DNA from: Glycomyces lechevalierae
GTDB lineage: Bacteria > Actinomycetota > Actinomycetes > Mycobacteriales > Micromonosporaceae
Assembly: GCF_027622945.1 (NCBI RefSeq)
Contig: NZ_JAPZVQ010000009.1
Span: 17,453 to 51,091, forward strand
Reading direction: 5' to 3'
Length of the DNA stretch: 33,639 bases
Positions within the stretch are counted from its first letter, which is position 1; each line of letters begins with the position of its first letter. The translations under genes and the position numbers were made by a program. The notes under the pieces are model-generated. The model was given only the letters and a program-made list of their open reading frames with translations, was not told where the DNA came from and did no database searches. Of the stretch, positions 21,193 to 28,646 are shown in pieces.

Positions 21193-22461
21193 TTGCGCCA
21201 CCTGCCCGCCCGACTGCTGGCCGCCGCCGCGGTCGTGCCCATCACCGTCTTCGCCTCCGCCGCACCGGCTGAGGCCCAGGAAGCCCCGTTCGCGCAGCCC
21301 GCCCAGGCCGCCGCGTCCTGGCTCGTCGGCCAGTCCGACGGCACCTCTTGGAACGGCGGGGACGTCTCGTCCTCGCTCGACGCCGTCATCGCCCTGGAGG
21401 CCGCCGGTGTCGGCGGCGACCAGGTCCAGGCCACCCTCGAATGGCTCAACAGCAACGAGACGCTGACCCCGTACGTGCTCCCGACCGCCGACGGCGCGAC
21501 CGAGCCCGCGCTGAACGCCGGCGCGGCCGGGAAGGTCATGTACGCCGTCGCCACCGCCGGCGGCGACCCGACGAACTTCGGCGAGATCCGCCTCGCGGAC
21601 CAGGTCACGGCCTCGCAGACCGCGAACGGGACCTACGGCGACGGGACCGCCCCGTCGACCGCCTGGGCCGTGCTCGGCCTCTCGCGCACCGACACCCCGG
21701 CCGGCGCGGAGGCCGCTGCGGGCCTCACCGCGGTCCAGTGCCCCGACGGCGGCTTCAACTACGCCGACGTCGACGGCGGCGACGACTGCGTCTCCGACCC
21801 GGACACGACCGGCCTGGTCGCTTCGGCGCTCGCGACGCTCGGCGACGCCGGCGCCGACCCGCTGACCTCCGCCGTGAAGTGGCTGGAGGGCGCGCAGGCC
21901 GAGGACGGCGGGTTCGACAACGGCTTCGGCGAGAACGCGAACTCGACCGCGATGGCCGCGCAGGCGTTCCTCGCTGCCGACCGGGCCGACGCCGCCGAGC
22001 GCGCCGTCGCGTTCCTCATCGGGCTCCAGTTCGACTGCACCGCCGACCAGCCGGGCGCGATCATGTACACCGACCCGGAGGACCCGGAGTTCGGCGAGGC
22101 CTCGCGCCTGCTCGCGACCGCGCAGGCGATCGTGCCGATCGCGGGCCAGGACCTCGCGAACCTCGACGCCACGGGCATCGAGGCCACCGTGCCGGGCACG
22201 GACTGCGAGAGCGCCGACGCCGGTGGCGACGCCACCGCCGAGGCGAGCGACGACGAGGGCTCGACCTCGTGGCTGCCTTGGGCGATCGGCGCCGCCGTGG
22301 TGGTGCTGGCCGCGCTGATCATCGGCTTCGCGCTGAAGTCCCGCAAGGGCGGGACTGAGGCGGGCGCGGCTCCGGCCGAGGACGCCGCCCCGGCGGACGA
22401 GCCGGAGACCGGCGACGCGGACGGCGAAAGCACCGACACCGACGGCACCGACAAGCAATAG
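21193..22461 (+). CDS. Surface-anchored alpha/alpha-toroid protein (transcobalamin alpha-domain-like)
   Basis: A 422-residue protein with a signal peptide (MRHLPARLLAAAAVVPITVF, cleavage near AEAQ-EA). A toroid domain with repeated motifs of the prenyltransferase/squalene cyclase type follows: WLVGQSDGTSWNGG, QCPDGGFNYADVDGG, WLEGAQAEDGGFDNGFGEN and LIGLQFDCTADQPG. It ends with one membrane helix (about 360-381, WLPWAIGAAVVVLAALIIGF) and an acidic cytoplasmic tail of about 40 residues. The same alpha6/alpha6 barrel forms the N-terminal domain of animal transcobalamin and intrinsic factor. Four Cys sit in two pairs, possibly disulfides. The start is TTG at 21193, with AGGAAAGG 8 bases upstream; a TTG at 21109 is much less likely because it falls close to the B12 box. 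It is the first gene after the cobalamin riboswitch. I infer B12 binding; an enzymatic prenyltransferase role is unlikely for an exported protein. Confidence 0.8.
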   Translation: MRHLPARLLAAAAVVPITVFASAAPAEAQEAPFAQPAQAAASWLVGQSDGTSWNGGDVSSSLDAVIALEAAGVGGDQVQATLEWLNSNETLTPYVLPTADGATEPALNAGAAGKVMYAVATAGGDPTNFGEIRLADQVTASQTANGTYGDGTAPSTAWAVLGLSRTDTPAGAEAAAGLTAVQCPDGGFNYADVDGGDDCVSDPDTTGLVASALATLGDAGADPLTSAVKWLEGAQAEDGGFDNGFGENANSTAMAAQAFLAADRADAAERAVAFLIGLQFDCTADQPGAIMYTDPEDPEFGEASRLLATAQAIVPIAGQDLANLDATGIEATVPGTDCESADAGGDATAEASDDEGSTSWLPWAIGAAVVVLAALIIGFALKSRKGGTEAGAAPAEDAAPADEPETGDADGESTDTDGTDKQ

Positions 22462-22468
22462 TCGGCAC

Positions 22469-23128
22469 GTGTCCCGAAGCGAACGAAACCCAGGCAGCGC
22501 CCGCCGATCCGGCGGGCGCTGCCTGCGCACCCTCGACTGTTCGTCCACCTGCCGCTCCCGCCTCGCCGCGTTCGCGGCCTCGCTGCTCTCGGCGCTGTTC
22601 GTCTTCGCGTTCCCGGCCGCACCAGCGGCGGCGCATGACGGCTGTTCGGACGTGACCGTGGTGGTGGACTTCGGGGCGCTCGCCGCCGATCCCGCCACCG
22701 GATGCGCCGCCGATCCCGCGAACGGCCTCGACGCGCTCGCGGGGGCCGGGTTCTCGGTCACCGAGGTCGCCTCGATCCGCGGCATGGTGTGCCGGATCGA
22801 CGAACTCCCCGAATCCAATTGCGGCGCAGCGCCTCCCGCGAAGGAGTACTGGTCGTACTGGCGCGCCGACTCCGGCGACGCCGACTGGGCCTACTCGCCC
22901 GTGGGCGGCGCCGACGCCCACCCCGAGGCCGGGGACGTCGAAGGCTGGGTCTTCGGCGACGGCTCGACCCCGCCCGCGATCGCGCCCGACGACGCCGCCG
23001 CCTCGACTGAAGGGCAAGGCCCCGACGCCGAGGACGAGGCCTCGTTCACCTGGATCATCGCGGTCGCCGCACTCGCCGTCATCGCCGCGCTCGTGATCTG
23101 GCGCATGCGCCGCGACCGGCGCGCGTGA
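22469..23128 (+). CDS. Surface-anchored protein, transcobalamin C-terminal (DUF4430-like / SCO2322-like) domain
   Basis: A 219-residue protein with a basic, Ser/Cys-rich leader and hydrophobic segment (about 32-53, ending APAAAHDGC). An exported domain of about 130 residues contains TVVVDFGALAAD, GLDALAGAGFSVTEV, MVCRIDELPESNCG and the aromatic YWSYWRADSGDADWAYSPVG, then GWVFGDGSTPP. A C-terminal membrane helix (FTWIIAVAALAVIAALVIW) and a short basic tail follow. From memory this resembles the SCO2322 family of Streptomyces and, more distantly, DUF4430, the C-terminal domain of transcobalamin; I cannot run the search. GTG at 22469 is the only usual start codon before the signal segment. A 15-bp hairpin lies inside its first codons. 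Four Cys suggest two disulfides. I infer that it closes over cobalamin held by the toroid protein. Confidence 0.7.
   Translation: MSRSERNPGSARRSGGRCLRTLDCSSTCRSRLAAFAASLLSALFVFAFPAAPAAAHDGCSDVTVVVDFGALAADPATGCAADPANGLDALAGAGFSVTEVASIRGMVCRIDELPESNCGAAPPAKEYWSYWRADSGDADWAYSPVGGADAHPEAGDVEGWVFGDGSTPPAIAPDDAAASTEGQGPDAEDEASFTWIIAVAALAVIAALVIWRMRRDRRA
22491..22525 (+). other. Strong hairpin just inside the second gene of the B12 operon
   Basis: A perfect 15-bp stem (22491-22505 with 22511-22525, loop GATCC) begins 22 bases after the GTG start at 22469 and 30 bases after the previous stop. No U run follows, so it is not a classical terminator. It could be a partial terminator, an mRNA processing/stability element, or a brake on translation of the second gene. 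Confidence 0.6.
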
Positions 23129-23355
23129 CCAGGCTCGGGGCCGCGATGCTCATGTTCACCGACGTGCACGAAACGGCCGCGAACGTCGCCGTCGGGGCGC
23201 CCGCAGACGGGCGGGCCGAGCTCGAATTCACGATGCGTGCGAACGGCGGCGCCCGCGTCGCCCCGAACGCCTCGGCCGCACTCGTCGTCGGCGACTTCCA
23301 CACCCGAACGACCGGCCCCGGCCGACGGTCCGACCCGTCCCGGCGGCGTGCATGA
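23125..23355 (+). CDS. Small coupled ORF in the B12 operon, 76 residues, unknown
   Basis: I do not recognise this protein. It starts with a GTG that overlaps the previous stop by GTGA (23125-23128) and ends in a TGA that overlaps the EcfT start by ATGA (23352-23355). Third codon positions are strongly GC-rich throughout, as in its neighbours, which supports real coding. It has no signal peptide or membrane helix. The N-terminal half contains MLMFTDVHETAANVAVGAP and the C-terminus is Arg-rich. The exact fit between two genes of an ECF transporter operon suggests a role in the same B12 system, perhaps as a cytoplasmic partner. Confidence 0.6.
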   Translation: MTRLGAAMLMFTDVHETAANVAVGAPADGRAELEFTMRANGGARVAPNASAALVVGDFHTRTTGPGRRSDPSRRRA

Positions 23356-24452
23356 CGAACCCGGTCCGCCGCACCACCCACCCCGTCGCCTGGTGGGGCT
23401 GGGCGCTGTTCCTCGCGACCGCCGCCGGGCGCACCGGGAACCCGTGGCTGCTGCTGCTCATCATCGCCGTCGCAGGGCTCGTCGTCACCTGGTGCCGCGG
23501 GTCCGAACCCTGGTCGGGCGCGTACCGCGTCTTCCTCTTCATCGGGCTCAGCGCGATCGCGGTCCGCATGGCGTTCTACGTCGTCTTCGGCGGCTCCGAC
23601 GGCCCGACCGTCCTCTTCTCCCTGCCCTCCGCGACCCTCCCCGCCTGGGCGGCCGGGTTCCGGCTCGGCGGCGACGTGACCGCCGAAGGCGCACTCGCCG
23701 CCGCCTACGACGGCCTGCGGCTCGCCACGCTCCTCATCTGCGTCGGCGCGGCGAACGCCCTCGCGAGCCCCCGGCGGCTGCTCCGCTCGGTCCCGGCCGC
23801 GCTGTACGAGGTGAGCGTCGCGGTCGTCGTCGCGCTGTCCGTCGCGCCCCAGCTCGTCGAGAGCGTCGGCCGCGTCCGCCGGGCGAGGGCCTTGCGCGGC
23901 AACACGAGTCGCAGCCCCGCGAACCTCATGCGCACGGTGGTCTCGCCGATCCTGCACGACGCGCTCGACCGGTCGCTCGCGCTCGCCGCCGCGATGGCCT
24001 CACGCGGGTACGGCCGCGCCACCGGCATTCCGGCCCCGGCCCGGCGCGCCACCGAAGCGTCACTCCTCATCGGACTGATCGGGTTGTGCGCGGGCGCCTA
24101 TGCGCTCCTCGGGGCGGCGACGCCCGCGCCGCTCGCGTGGGCCACCGTCGCCGTCAGCGCCGGGATCGCGGTCTTCGGGATCGCGTTCGCCTCCAAGCGG
24201 GTCCCGCACACGCGCTACCGGCCCGACCGCTTCGGCGCGCGCGACTGGGCGGTCGTCGCCTCGGGCGCCGCGGCCGTCGTCGGCACTGTCCTTAGTGGTG
24301 CATCTTTTGCGAGCGCTGTCGAGTCGGCGGCGCTGTGGCCCGCCACGAACCCGCTCACGGTGCCCGACCTGCCGATGTGGGCCGCGGGCGGCATCCTCCT
24401 GGCCGCCGCGCCCGCGCTGCTCGTGCCGTCCTCAAGAGGAGGAACACCATGA
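23352..24452 (+). CDS. ecfT: ECF transporter transmembrane subunit EcfT
   Basis: A 366-residue CbiQ/EcfT-family integral membrane protein, the scaffold that connects the substrate-binding S-component to the ATPases. Several hydrophobic helices are evident from the N-terminus (WWGWALFLATAAGRTG, then LLLLIIAVAGLVVTW). The two cytoplasmic coupling motifs with Arg-Gly are visible as RRARALRGN (near 177-185) and AAMASRGYGRATG (near 215-227), which dock on the ATPases. A further C-terminal hydrophobic part (about 240-360) makes it longer than typical EcfT (about 260 residues). Its stop overlaps the ecfA ATG by ATGA. Confidence 0.87.
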   Translation: MTNPVRRTTHPVAWWGWALFLATAAGRTGNPWLLLLIIAVAGLVVTWCRGSEPWSGAYRVFLFIGLSAIAVRMAFYVVFGGSDGPTVLFSLPSATLPAWAAGFRLGGDVTAEGALAAAYDGLRLATLLICVGAANALASPRRLLRSVPAALYEVSVAVVVALSVAPQLVESVGRVRRARALRGNTSRSPANLMRTVVSPILHDALDRSLALAAAMASRGYGRATGIPAPARRATEASLLIGLIGLCAGAYALLGAATPAPLAWATVAVSAGIAVFGIAFASKRVPHTRYRPDRFGARDWAVVASGAAAVVGTVLSGASFASAVESAALWPATNPLTVPDLPMWAAGGILLAAAPALLVPSSRGGTP

Positions 24453-26071
24453 ACGGGATCGCCTTCGACCGCGTCTCCTTCGCCTACACGGGGAGGCCCG
24501 TCCTCGACGACGTCTCCTTCGACCTCCCCGAAGGCGAGTTCTGCCTGCTCGTGGGACCCACGGGCGCGGGCAAGTCGACGCTCCTCAAGACCGTCAACGG
24601 GCTCGTGCCGCACTTCACCGGCGGCACGATCTCCGGGCGGATCACCGTGGCGGGCCGGGAGGTCCACGGCTCGACTCCCGCCGACCTGGCCGACCTCGTC
24701 GGGTACGTCGGCCAGGAACCCTTGGCGGGCTTCGTGACCGACGAGGTCGAACGCGAACTCGCCTACACCGCTGAGCAGCTGGGCGTCGACCCCGCCGCGA
24801 TGCGCAAGCGCGTCACCGAGATCGTCGACCTCCTCGGCCTCGCCGACGTGCGCGACCGCGACCTCGCCGCCCTCTCCTCCGGTCAGCGCCAACGGGTCGC
24901 GATCGGCGCGGCCCTCGTCGCGGGGCCCGCCGCGCTCGTCCTCGACGAGCCGACCTCAGCGCTCGACCCGACCGCCGCCGACGAGGTGCTCTCCGCGCTC
25001 CACCGGCTCGTGCACGACCTCGGCGTCACCGTGTTCCTCGCCGAGCACCGGCTCGAACGCGTCGCCCAGTACGCCGATTCGGCGCTGCTCCTCAACAGCG
25101 GCAAGGTGACCGCCGGCCCGGTCGGCGAGGTCCTGGCGGTCTCGCCGGTCGCCCCGCCCGTGGTGGACCTCGGTCGCCTCGCCGGATGGCCCGGACCGCC
25201 CGTCACCATCAGGGAAGCCCGCAGGCACGCCGCCGGACTGCGCGAAACGCTCGCCGGCCTGGTCCCCGCCTCGGTCGTCGAGACCCCGACCGGCCCGCCG
25301 CTGCTCGAAGCGCGCGGCGTCACCGTCGACTACCCGGGCGGCGTGCGCGCCGTCAACGGCACCGACCTCGTCGCCGGACGCGGCGAACGCATCGCCCTCA
25401 TGGGCCGCAACGGATCCGGCAAGTCCAGCCTCCTCTGGGCCCTGCAGGGCACCGGGAGACGCTCGGGCGGCACGGTCGCGATCGCCGGGACCGACCCCGC
25501 GACCCGCAAGCCCGCCGAGCGCCGCACCCTCGCCGGACTCGTGCCCGCCGAACCCGCCGACCTCCTCTACGCCGAGACCGTCGCGGCCGAATGCGAAGGC
25601 GCCGACCGCGACGGCCGCGCCCCGAACGGCACCTGCGCGAAGATCCTCGCCGACCTCGTGGAGGGCGTCGCCGCCCAGGCCCATCCCCGCGACCTCTCCG
25701 AAGGCCAGCGGCTCGCGCTCGCCCTCGCCGTGACCCTCACGGCCGCACCGCCACTGCTGCTCCTGGACGAGCCGACGCGCGGCCTCGACTACCCCGGCAA
25801 GGCCGCCCTCGCGAACCGCCTCGGCCGCCTCGCCGAAGCCGGGCACTGCGTGGTCGTCTCCACCCACGACGTCGAGTTCGGCGCGGACTTCGCGAGCCGC
25901 GTCGTGATCCTCTCGGACGGCGAAGTGGTCGCGGACGGCCCTGCACGGCAGATCCTCTCGGCCTCCCCGATGTTCTCCCCGCAGGTCGAGAAGGTCCTGC
26001 CCGGCTGGCTCACGGTCGCCGAAGTCGCTGCGGCCCTCGGGAACGGGACCGGCGATGACAAGGACGACTGA
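24449..26071 (+). CDS. ecfA: Fused ECF transporter ATPase (two ABC domains)
   Basis: A 540-residue protein with two ABC ATPase domains in tandem, replacing separate EcfA and EcfA' subunits. Domain 1: Walker A GPTGAGKST, Q-loop GYVGQEP, signature LSSGQRQRVAI, Walker B ALVLDEPTSALD, switch His in FLAEHRLE. Domain 2 (from about residue 285): Walker A GRNGSGKSS, signature LSEGQRLALAL, Walker B LLLLDEPTRGLD, switch His in STHDVEF. The domain 2 Q-loop reads GLVPAEPADLL, with Ala where Gln is expected, so the second site is asymmetric. AGGAGG lies 6 bases before the ATG. The stop lies 17 bases inside the next gene. Confidence 0.92.
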   Translation: MNGIAFDRVSFAYTGRPVLDDVSFDLPEGEFCLLVGPTGAGKSTLLKTVNGLVPHFTGGTISGRITVAGREVHGSTPADLADLVGYVGQEPLAGFVTDEVERELAYTAEQLGVDPAAMRKRVTEIVDLLGLADVRDRDLAALSSGQRQRVAIGAALVAGPAALVLDEPTSALDPTAADEVLSALHRLVHDLGVTVFLAEHRLERVAQYADSALLLNSGKVTAGPVGEVLAVSPVAPPVVDLGRLAGWPGPPVTIREARRHAAGLRETLAGLVPASVVETPTGPPLLEARGVTVDYPGGVRAVNGTDLVAGRGERIALMGRNGSGKSSLLWALQGTGRRSGGTVAIAGTDPATRKPAERRTLAGLVPAEPADLLYAETVAAECEGADRDGRAPNGTCAKILADLVEGVAAQAHPRDLSEGQRLALALAVTLTAAPPLLLLDEPTRGLDYPGKAALANRLGRLAEAGHCVVVSTHDVEFGADFASRVVILSDGEVVADGPARQILSASPMFSPQVEKVLPGWLTVAEVAAALGNGTGDDKDD

Positions 26072-26861
26072 GACGCCTGCGACGAGGCCGCGCCCGGCCG
26101 TGCGGTGGAAGGCCGTGCTGTCGCTCGCGCTCGCCGCCGGGTTCGGGCTGGTCGCGATGTCTTGGCCGCTGCTCGCGTCCCCGGGCGGGGCGCTCACCGA
26201 GACCACTTCGGGCCCTTGGCTGTTCGCGCTGCTGCTGCCGCTCGTGACGGCGGTCGTGCTGCTGCAGTTGACGGACGGCGGGCTCGACGCCCGCGCGGTC
26301 GCGATGCTCGGGGTGCTCTCGGCCGTGGTCGCGGCGGTGCGGCCGTTCGGGGCGGGCGCGGCCGGAGTCGAGACGGTGTTCTTCCTGCTCATCCTGGCGG
26401 GCAGGGTGTTCGGGCCGGGGTTCGGGTTCATCCTGGGCTGCACGGGACTGTTCGCGTCGGCGCTGCTCACGGGCGGGGTCGGGCCGTGGCTGCCGTACCA
26501 GATGTTCGCGGCGGCGTTCGTCGCGCTCGGCGCGGGCCTGCTGCCGGGGACGCCGGAGACGCGGGCGGGCCGGACGACCGAGCTCGCGATCCTGGCGGTC
26601 TACGCGGCGTTCGCGTCGCTGCTGTACGGCCTGCTGCTCAACTTGTCGTTCTGGCCCTTCGCGATCACGCACGGGAACCTCGCGTACGTGCCCGGCGGCG
26701 GCTTCAGCGAGAACCTGTCGCGGCTGCTCGCGTACTCGCTCGCGACCTCGCTGGGCTGGGACATCGGCCGGGCGATCACCACGGTCGTGCTGGTGCTCTT
26801 GACCGGCCCGCTCCTGCTGCGCGTCATGCGGAGGACCGCCCGGAAGGCGAACTGGGCCTGA
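26055..26861 (+). CDS. ECF transporter S-component, predicted cobalamin-specific
   Basis: A 268-residue polytopic membrane protein with about six hydrophobic helices. After a basic N-terminal tail come VLSLALAAGFGLVAMSWPLL and LFALLLPLVTAVVLLQL, then the features usual in ECF S-components: ETVFFLLILAGRVFGPGFGF, GVGPWLPYQMFAAAFVALGA and the C-terminal DIGRAITTVVLVLL. The S-component binds the vitamin at the outer face and toggles in the membrane. Specificity is inferred from the cobalamin riboswitch and the transcobalamin-like genes upstream, not from the sequence itself. It overlaps ecfA by 17 bases and is the last gene of the operon. Confidence 0.85.
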   Translation: MTRTTETPATRPRPAVRWKAVLSLALAAGFGLVAMSWPLLASPGGALTETTSGPWLFALLLPLVTAVVLLQLTDGGLDARAVAMLGVLSAVVAAVRPFGAGAAGVETVFFLLILAGRVFGPGFGFILGCTGLFASALLTGGVGPWLPYQMFAAAFVALGAGLLPGTPETRAGRTTELAILAVYAAFASLLYGLLLNLSFWPFAITHGNLAYVPGGGFSENLSRLLAYSLATSLGWDIGRAITTVVLVLLTGPLLLRVMRRTARKANWA

Positions 26862-26937
26862 TCGGAGTCGGGACGAAACCCCTGCTCAGCGGCGTCATTT
26901 CGGCATTACTTCGCGTCGCCGAAAGGTAACCTGGTGT

Positions 26938-27579
26938 ATGAGACGAAACATTCTCGCAGCGGTTGCCCTCGCACTGGCAATGCTGCCTGCAGCCTGCGGG
27001 GACGACGATGCCGACGAACCCTCGCCGAGCCCCACGCCCACAACGGAATCCACTACGGCGGAGGACGGCGGCACGGGGACGCCGAGCCCGCAGACCACCG
27101 AGCCCGAACCCGAGCCCGAGCCGACCTCATGGCCGACCGACGACGTGTCCGCAGCGTTTTCCGGAACCGTCCCGCCGGTGCCGATCCTGTTGGACCTTCG
27201 AGTGGGCAGCCATCCGGAGGACGGCTACGACCGGGTCGCCTTCGAATTCGACACGCTGCCCGGCTACGAGATCGGCTACCGCACCGACATCGTCTACGAC
27301 GGATCCGGCGACTCGGTCGACCTGCCCGGCGACGCGTTCATCCAGCTCGTCTTCAACCCCGCCCAGGCACACGACGACCAGGGCGAGCCGACGCTGACCG
27401 ACCCGCCGACCGATCCGGTCACCGTCGATGCGGGGAGTCTGGAGGCGTACGTGCTCAACGGCGACTTCGAGGGGACCGTGTCGGTCGCGCTCGGCCTCGA
27501 CGAGAAGGCCGGCTTCCATGTGGACGACTTCCAGGCCGACAACGGCGATTACGTCGTCTACATCGACATCGCGCGCTGA
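26938..27579 (+). CDS. Lipoprotein with an AMIN-like domain
   Basis: A 213-residue lipoprotein. The signal ends in the lipobox MLPAAC (Cys at about residue 20), followed by a Thr/Pro/Glu-rich spacer (to about residue 62) that would hold the domain away from the membrane. The folded part has the AMIN-like pattern GSHPEDGYDRVAFEFD, then LPGYEIGYRTD, GDAFIQLVFNPAQAHD and YVLNGDFEGTVSVALGLD. AMIN domains often contact the cell wall. A -10 box TAACCT (26927-26932) ends 5 bases before the ATG, so the transcript may be leaderless. It lies downstream of the B12 operon but probably has its own promoter, and a shared role is not supported. Confidence 0.82.
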   Translation: MRRNILAAVALALAMLPAACGDDDADEPSPSPTPTTESTTAEDGGTGTPSPQTTEPEPEPEPTSWPTDDVSAAFSGTVPPVPILLDLRVGSHPEDGYDRVAFEFDTLPGYEIGYRTDIVYDGSGDSVDLPGDAFIQLVFNPAQAHDDQGEPTLTDPPTDPVTVDAGSLEAYVLNGDFEGTVSVALGLDEKAGFHVDDFQADNGDYVVYIDIAR

Positions 27580-27602
27580 GCGCCGTCCCGACCGGGACCG
27601 GA

Positions 27603-27627
27603 GCCGCCGGGCCCACCGCCCGGCGGC
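27603..27627. terminator. Bidirectional terminator between the lipoprotein and SDR genes
   Basis: A perfect 10-bp GC stem (27603-27612 with 27618-27627, loop CCACC) between two convergent genes whose stops lie 23 bases to the left and 8 bases to the right. Confidence 0.6.
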
Positions 27628-27635
27628 CGCTTCCC

Positions 27636-28541
27636 CTACTTGAAGTAGTGCCCCTGCTCGAGATCGGCGAGCAGGCTCGGCCCGTTCGGCTTCCAGCCCA
27701 AGAGTTCGCGGGTGTAGTCGCTCGAAGCCCCGCGGTCGACGGCCGCGAAGGCGCCGAGCCAGCCGAAGTGCGCGATCGCCTCATCGCCGGGCACCGAGAC
27801 CGTCGGGATGCCGAGCCCGGCGCCGACGGCCGCCGCGATCTCGCGGAACGGCACGCCCTCGTCGTCCACCGCGTGCAGCACCGATCCGGCCGGGGCCTTC
27901 TCGATCGCGAGGCGGAACACGGTCGCGACGTCGGCGAGGTGCGCGGCCGGCCAGCGGGCCGAGCCGTCGTCCACATGGCCGGAGACGCCGCGGCTGCGGG
28001 CGATCTCGACAAGGACCGTGAGGAAGCCGGGGTCGTTCTCGCCGTGCACGATCGGGACCCGCACCACCGAGGAGCGGACGCCCTGGTCGGCGAGGTCGAG
28101 CACCGCTTGGGCGTTGGCGAGCCGGACGGCGGCGCCCGAACCCTCGCCCAGGTCGGGGCGGTCGTGCTCGGTCGCGACCTCGCCGGGGGCGGTCTCGAGG
28201 GCGCCGGAGGCGATGGTGAAGGCCTTGCCGGTGCCGCGCAGCGCCTCGCCGAACGCGTCGATGGCGGTCCGGTCGGCGGCGGCCGCGGCGGGGAAGTCGC
28301 CGCTGAAGGCGATGTCGTGCTTGAAGGCGAGGTGGATGACGGCGTCGGCGTCCGCGGCGGCGTCGCGCAGCAGGTCGAGGTCGTCGATGGTGCCGATCCG
28401 GGCCTGCGCGCCGGCGGCTTCGAGGGCTGCGGCCTTGGCTTCGGAGCGGGCGAGGCCGACCACGTCGTGGCCGGCGGCGATGAGGTCGGGGACGACGGCC
28501 GAGCCGATGAAGCCGGTGGCGCCGGTGACGAATACGCGCAT
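27636..28541 (-). CDS. SDR-family NAD(P)-dependent oxidoreductase/epimerase
   Basis: A 301-residue extended (atypical) short-chain dehydrogenase. The N-terminal nucleotide-binding motif is VFVTGATGFIGSAVV, followed by GLARSEAKAAAL (a pattern with an early Arg-Ser that favours NADPH) and DAVIHLAF. The usual Tyr-x-x-x-Lys is not evident at its normal place (after TIASGALETAPG, the stretch VRLANAQAVLDLA has Asn instead), as in many atypical SDRs. AGGAGG lies 6 bases before the ATG. It is divergent from a TetR gene, with two operators in the shared promoter, and is probably the target of that repressor. The substrate is unknown. Confidence 0.85.
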   Translation of the reverse strand: MRVFVTGATGFIGSAVVPDLIAAGHDVVGLARSEAKAAALEAAGAQARIGTIDDLDLLRDAAADADAVIHLAFKHDIAFSGDFPAAAAADRTAIDAFGEALRGTGKAFTIASGALETAPGEVATEHDRPDLGEGSGAAVRLANAQAVLDLADQGVRSSVVRVPIVHGENDPGFLTVLVEIARSRGVSGHVDDGSARWPAAHLADVATVFRLAIEKAPAGSVLHAVDDEGVPFREIAAAVGAGLGIPTVSVPGDEAIAHFGWLGAFAAVDRGASSDYTRELLGWKPNGPSLLADLEQGHYFK

Positions 28542-28584
28542 GGGGTTCCTCCTTGCGACCGGTGGTCCCTGGCCGGGACCACCT

Positions 28585-28631
28585 GATGTCAGTTCCTGAC
28601 ATCAACGTATCTCATGTCAGTCACTGACGTC
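28585..28631. promoter_or_regulatory. Two palindromic operators and divergent promoters (TetR/SDR)
   Basis: Operator 1, GATGTCAGTTCCTGACATC, is at 28585-28603 and operator 2, CATGTCAGTCACTGACGTC, at 28613-28631, 28 bp apart centre to centre. Both have arms ATGTCAG/CTGACRT around a 3-base centre. For the SDR gene, -35 TTGACG and -10 TACGTT are separated by 18 bp on the minus strand, with operator 2 in the spacer and operator 1 just past the -10. For the TetR gene, -10 TAGAAT at 28635-28640 lies 6 bases before its ATG. Binding would block both promoters. Confidence 0.85.
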
Positions 28632-28646
28632 AACTAGAATCGTGCC

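Noticed and set aside
23238..24295. Arg-rich ORFs in alternative frames of the ECF operon and elsewhere
   Set aside because: Typical shadow frames of high-GC genes: Arg/Pro-rich, without motifs, and overlapping well-supported genes.
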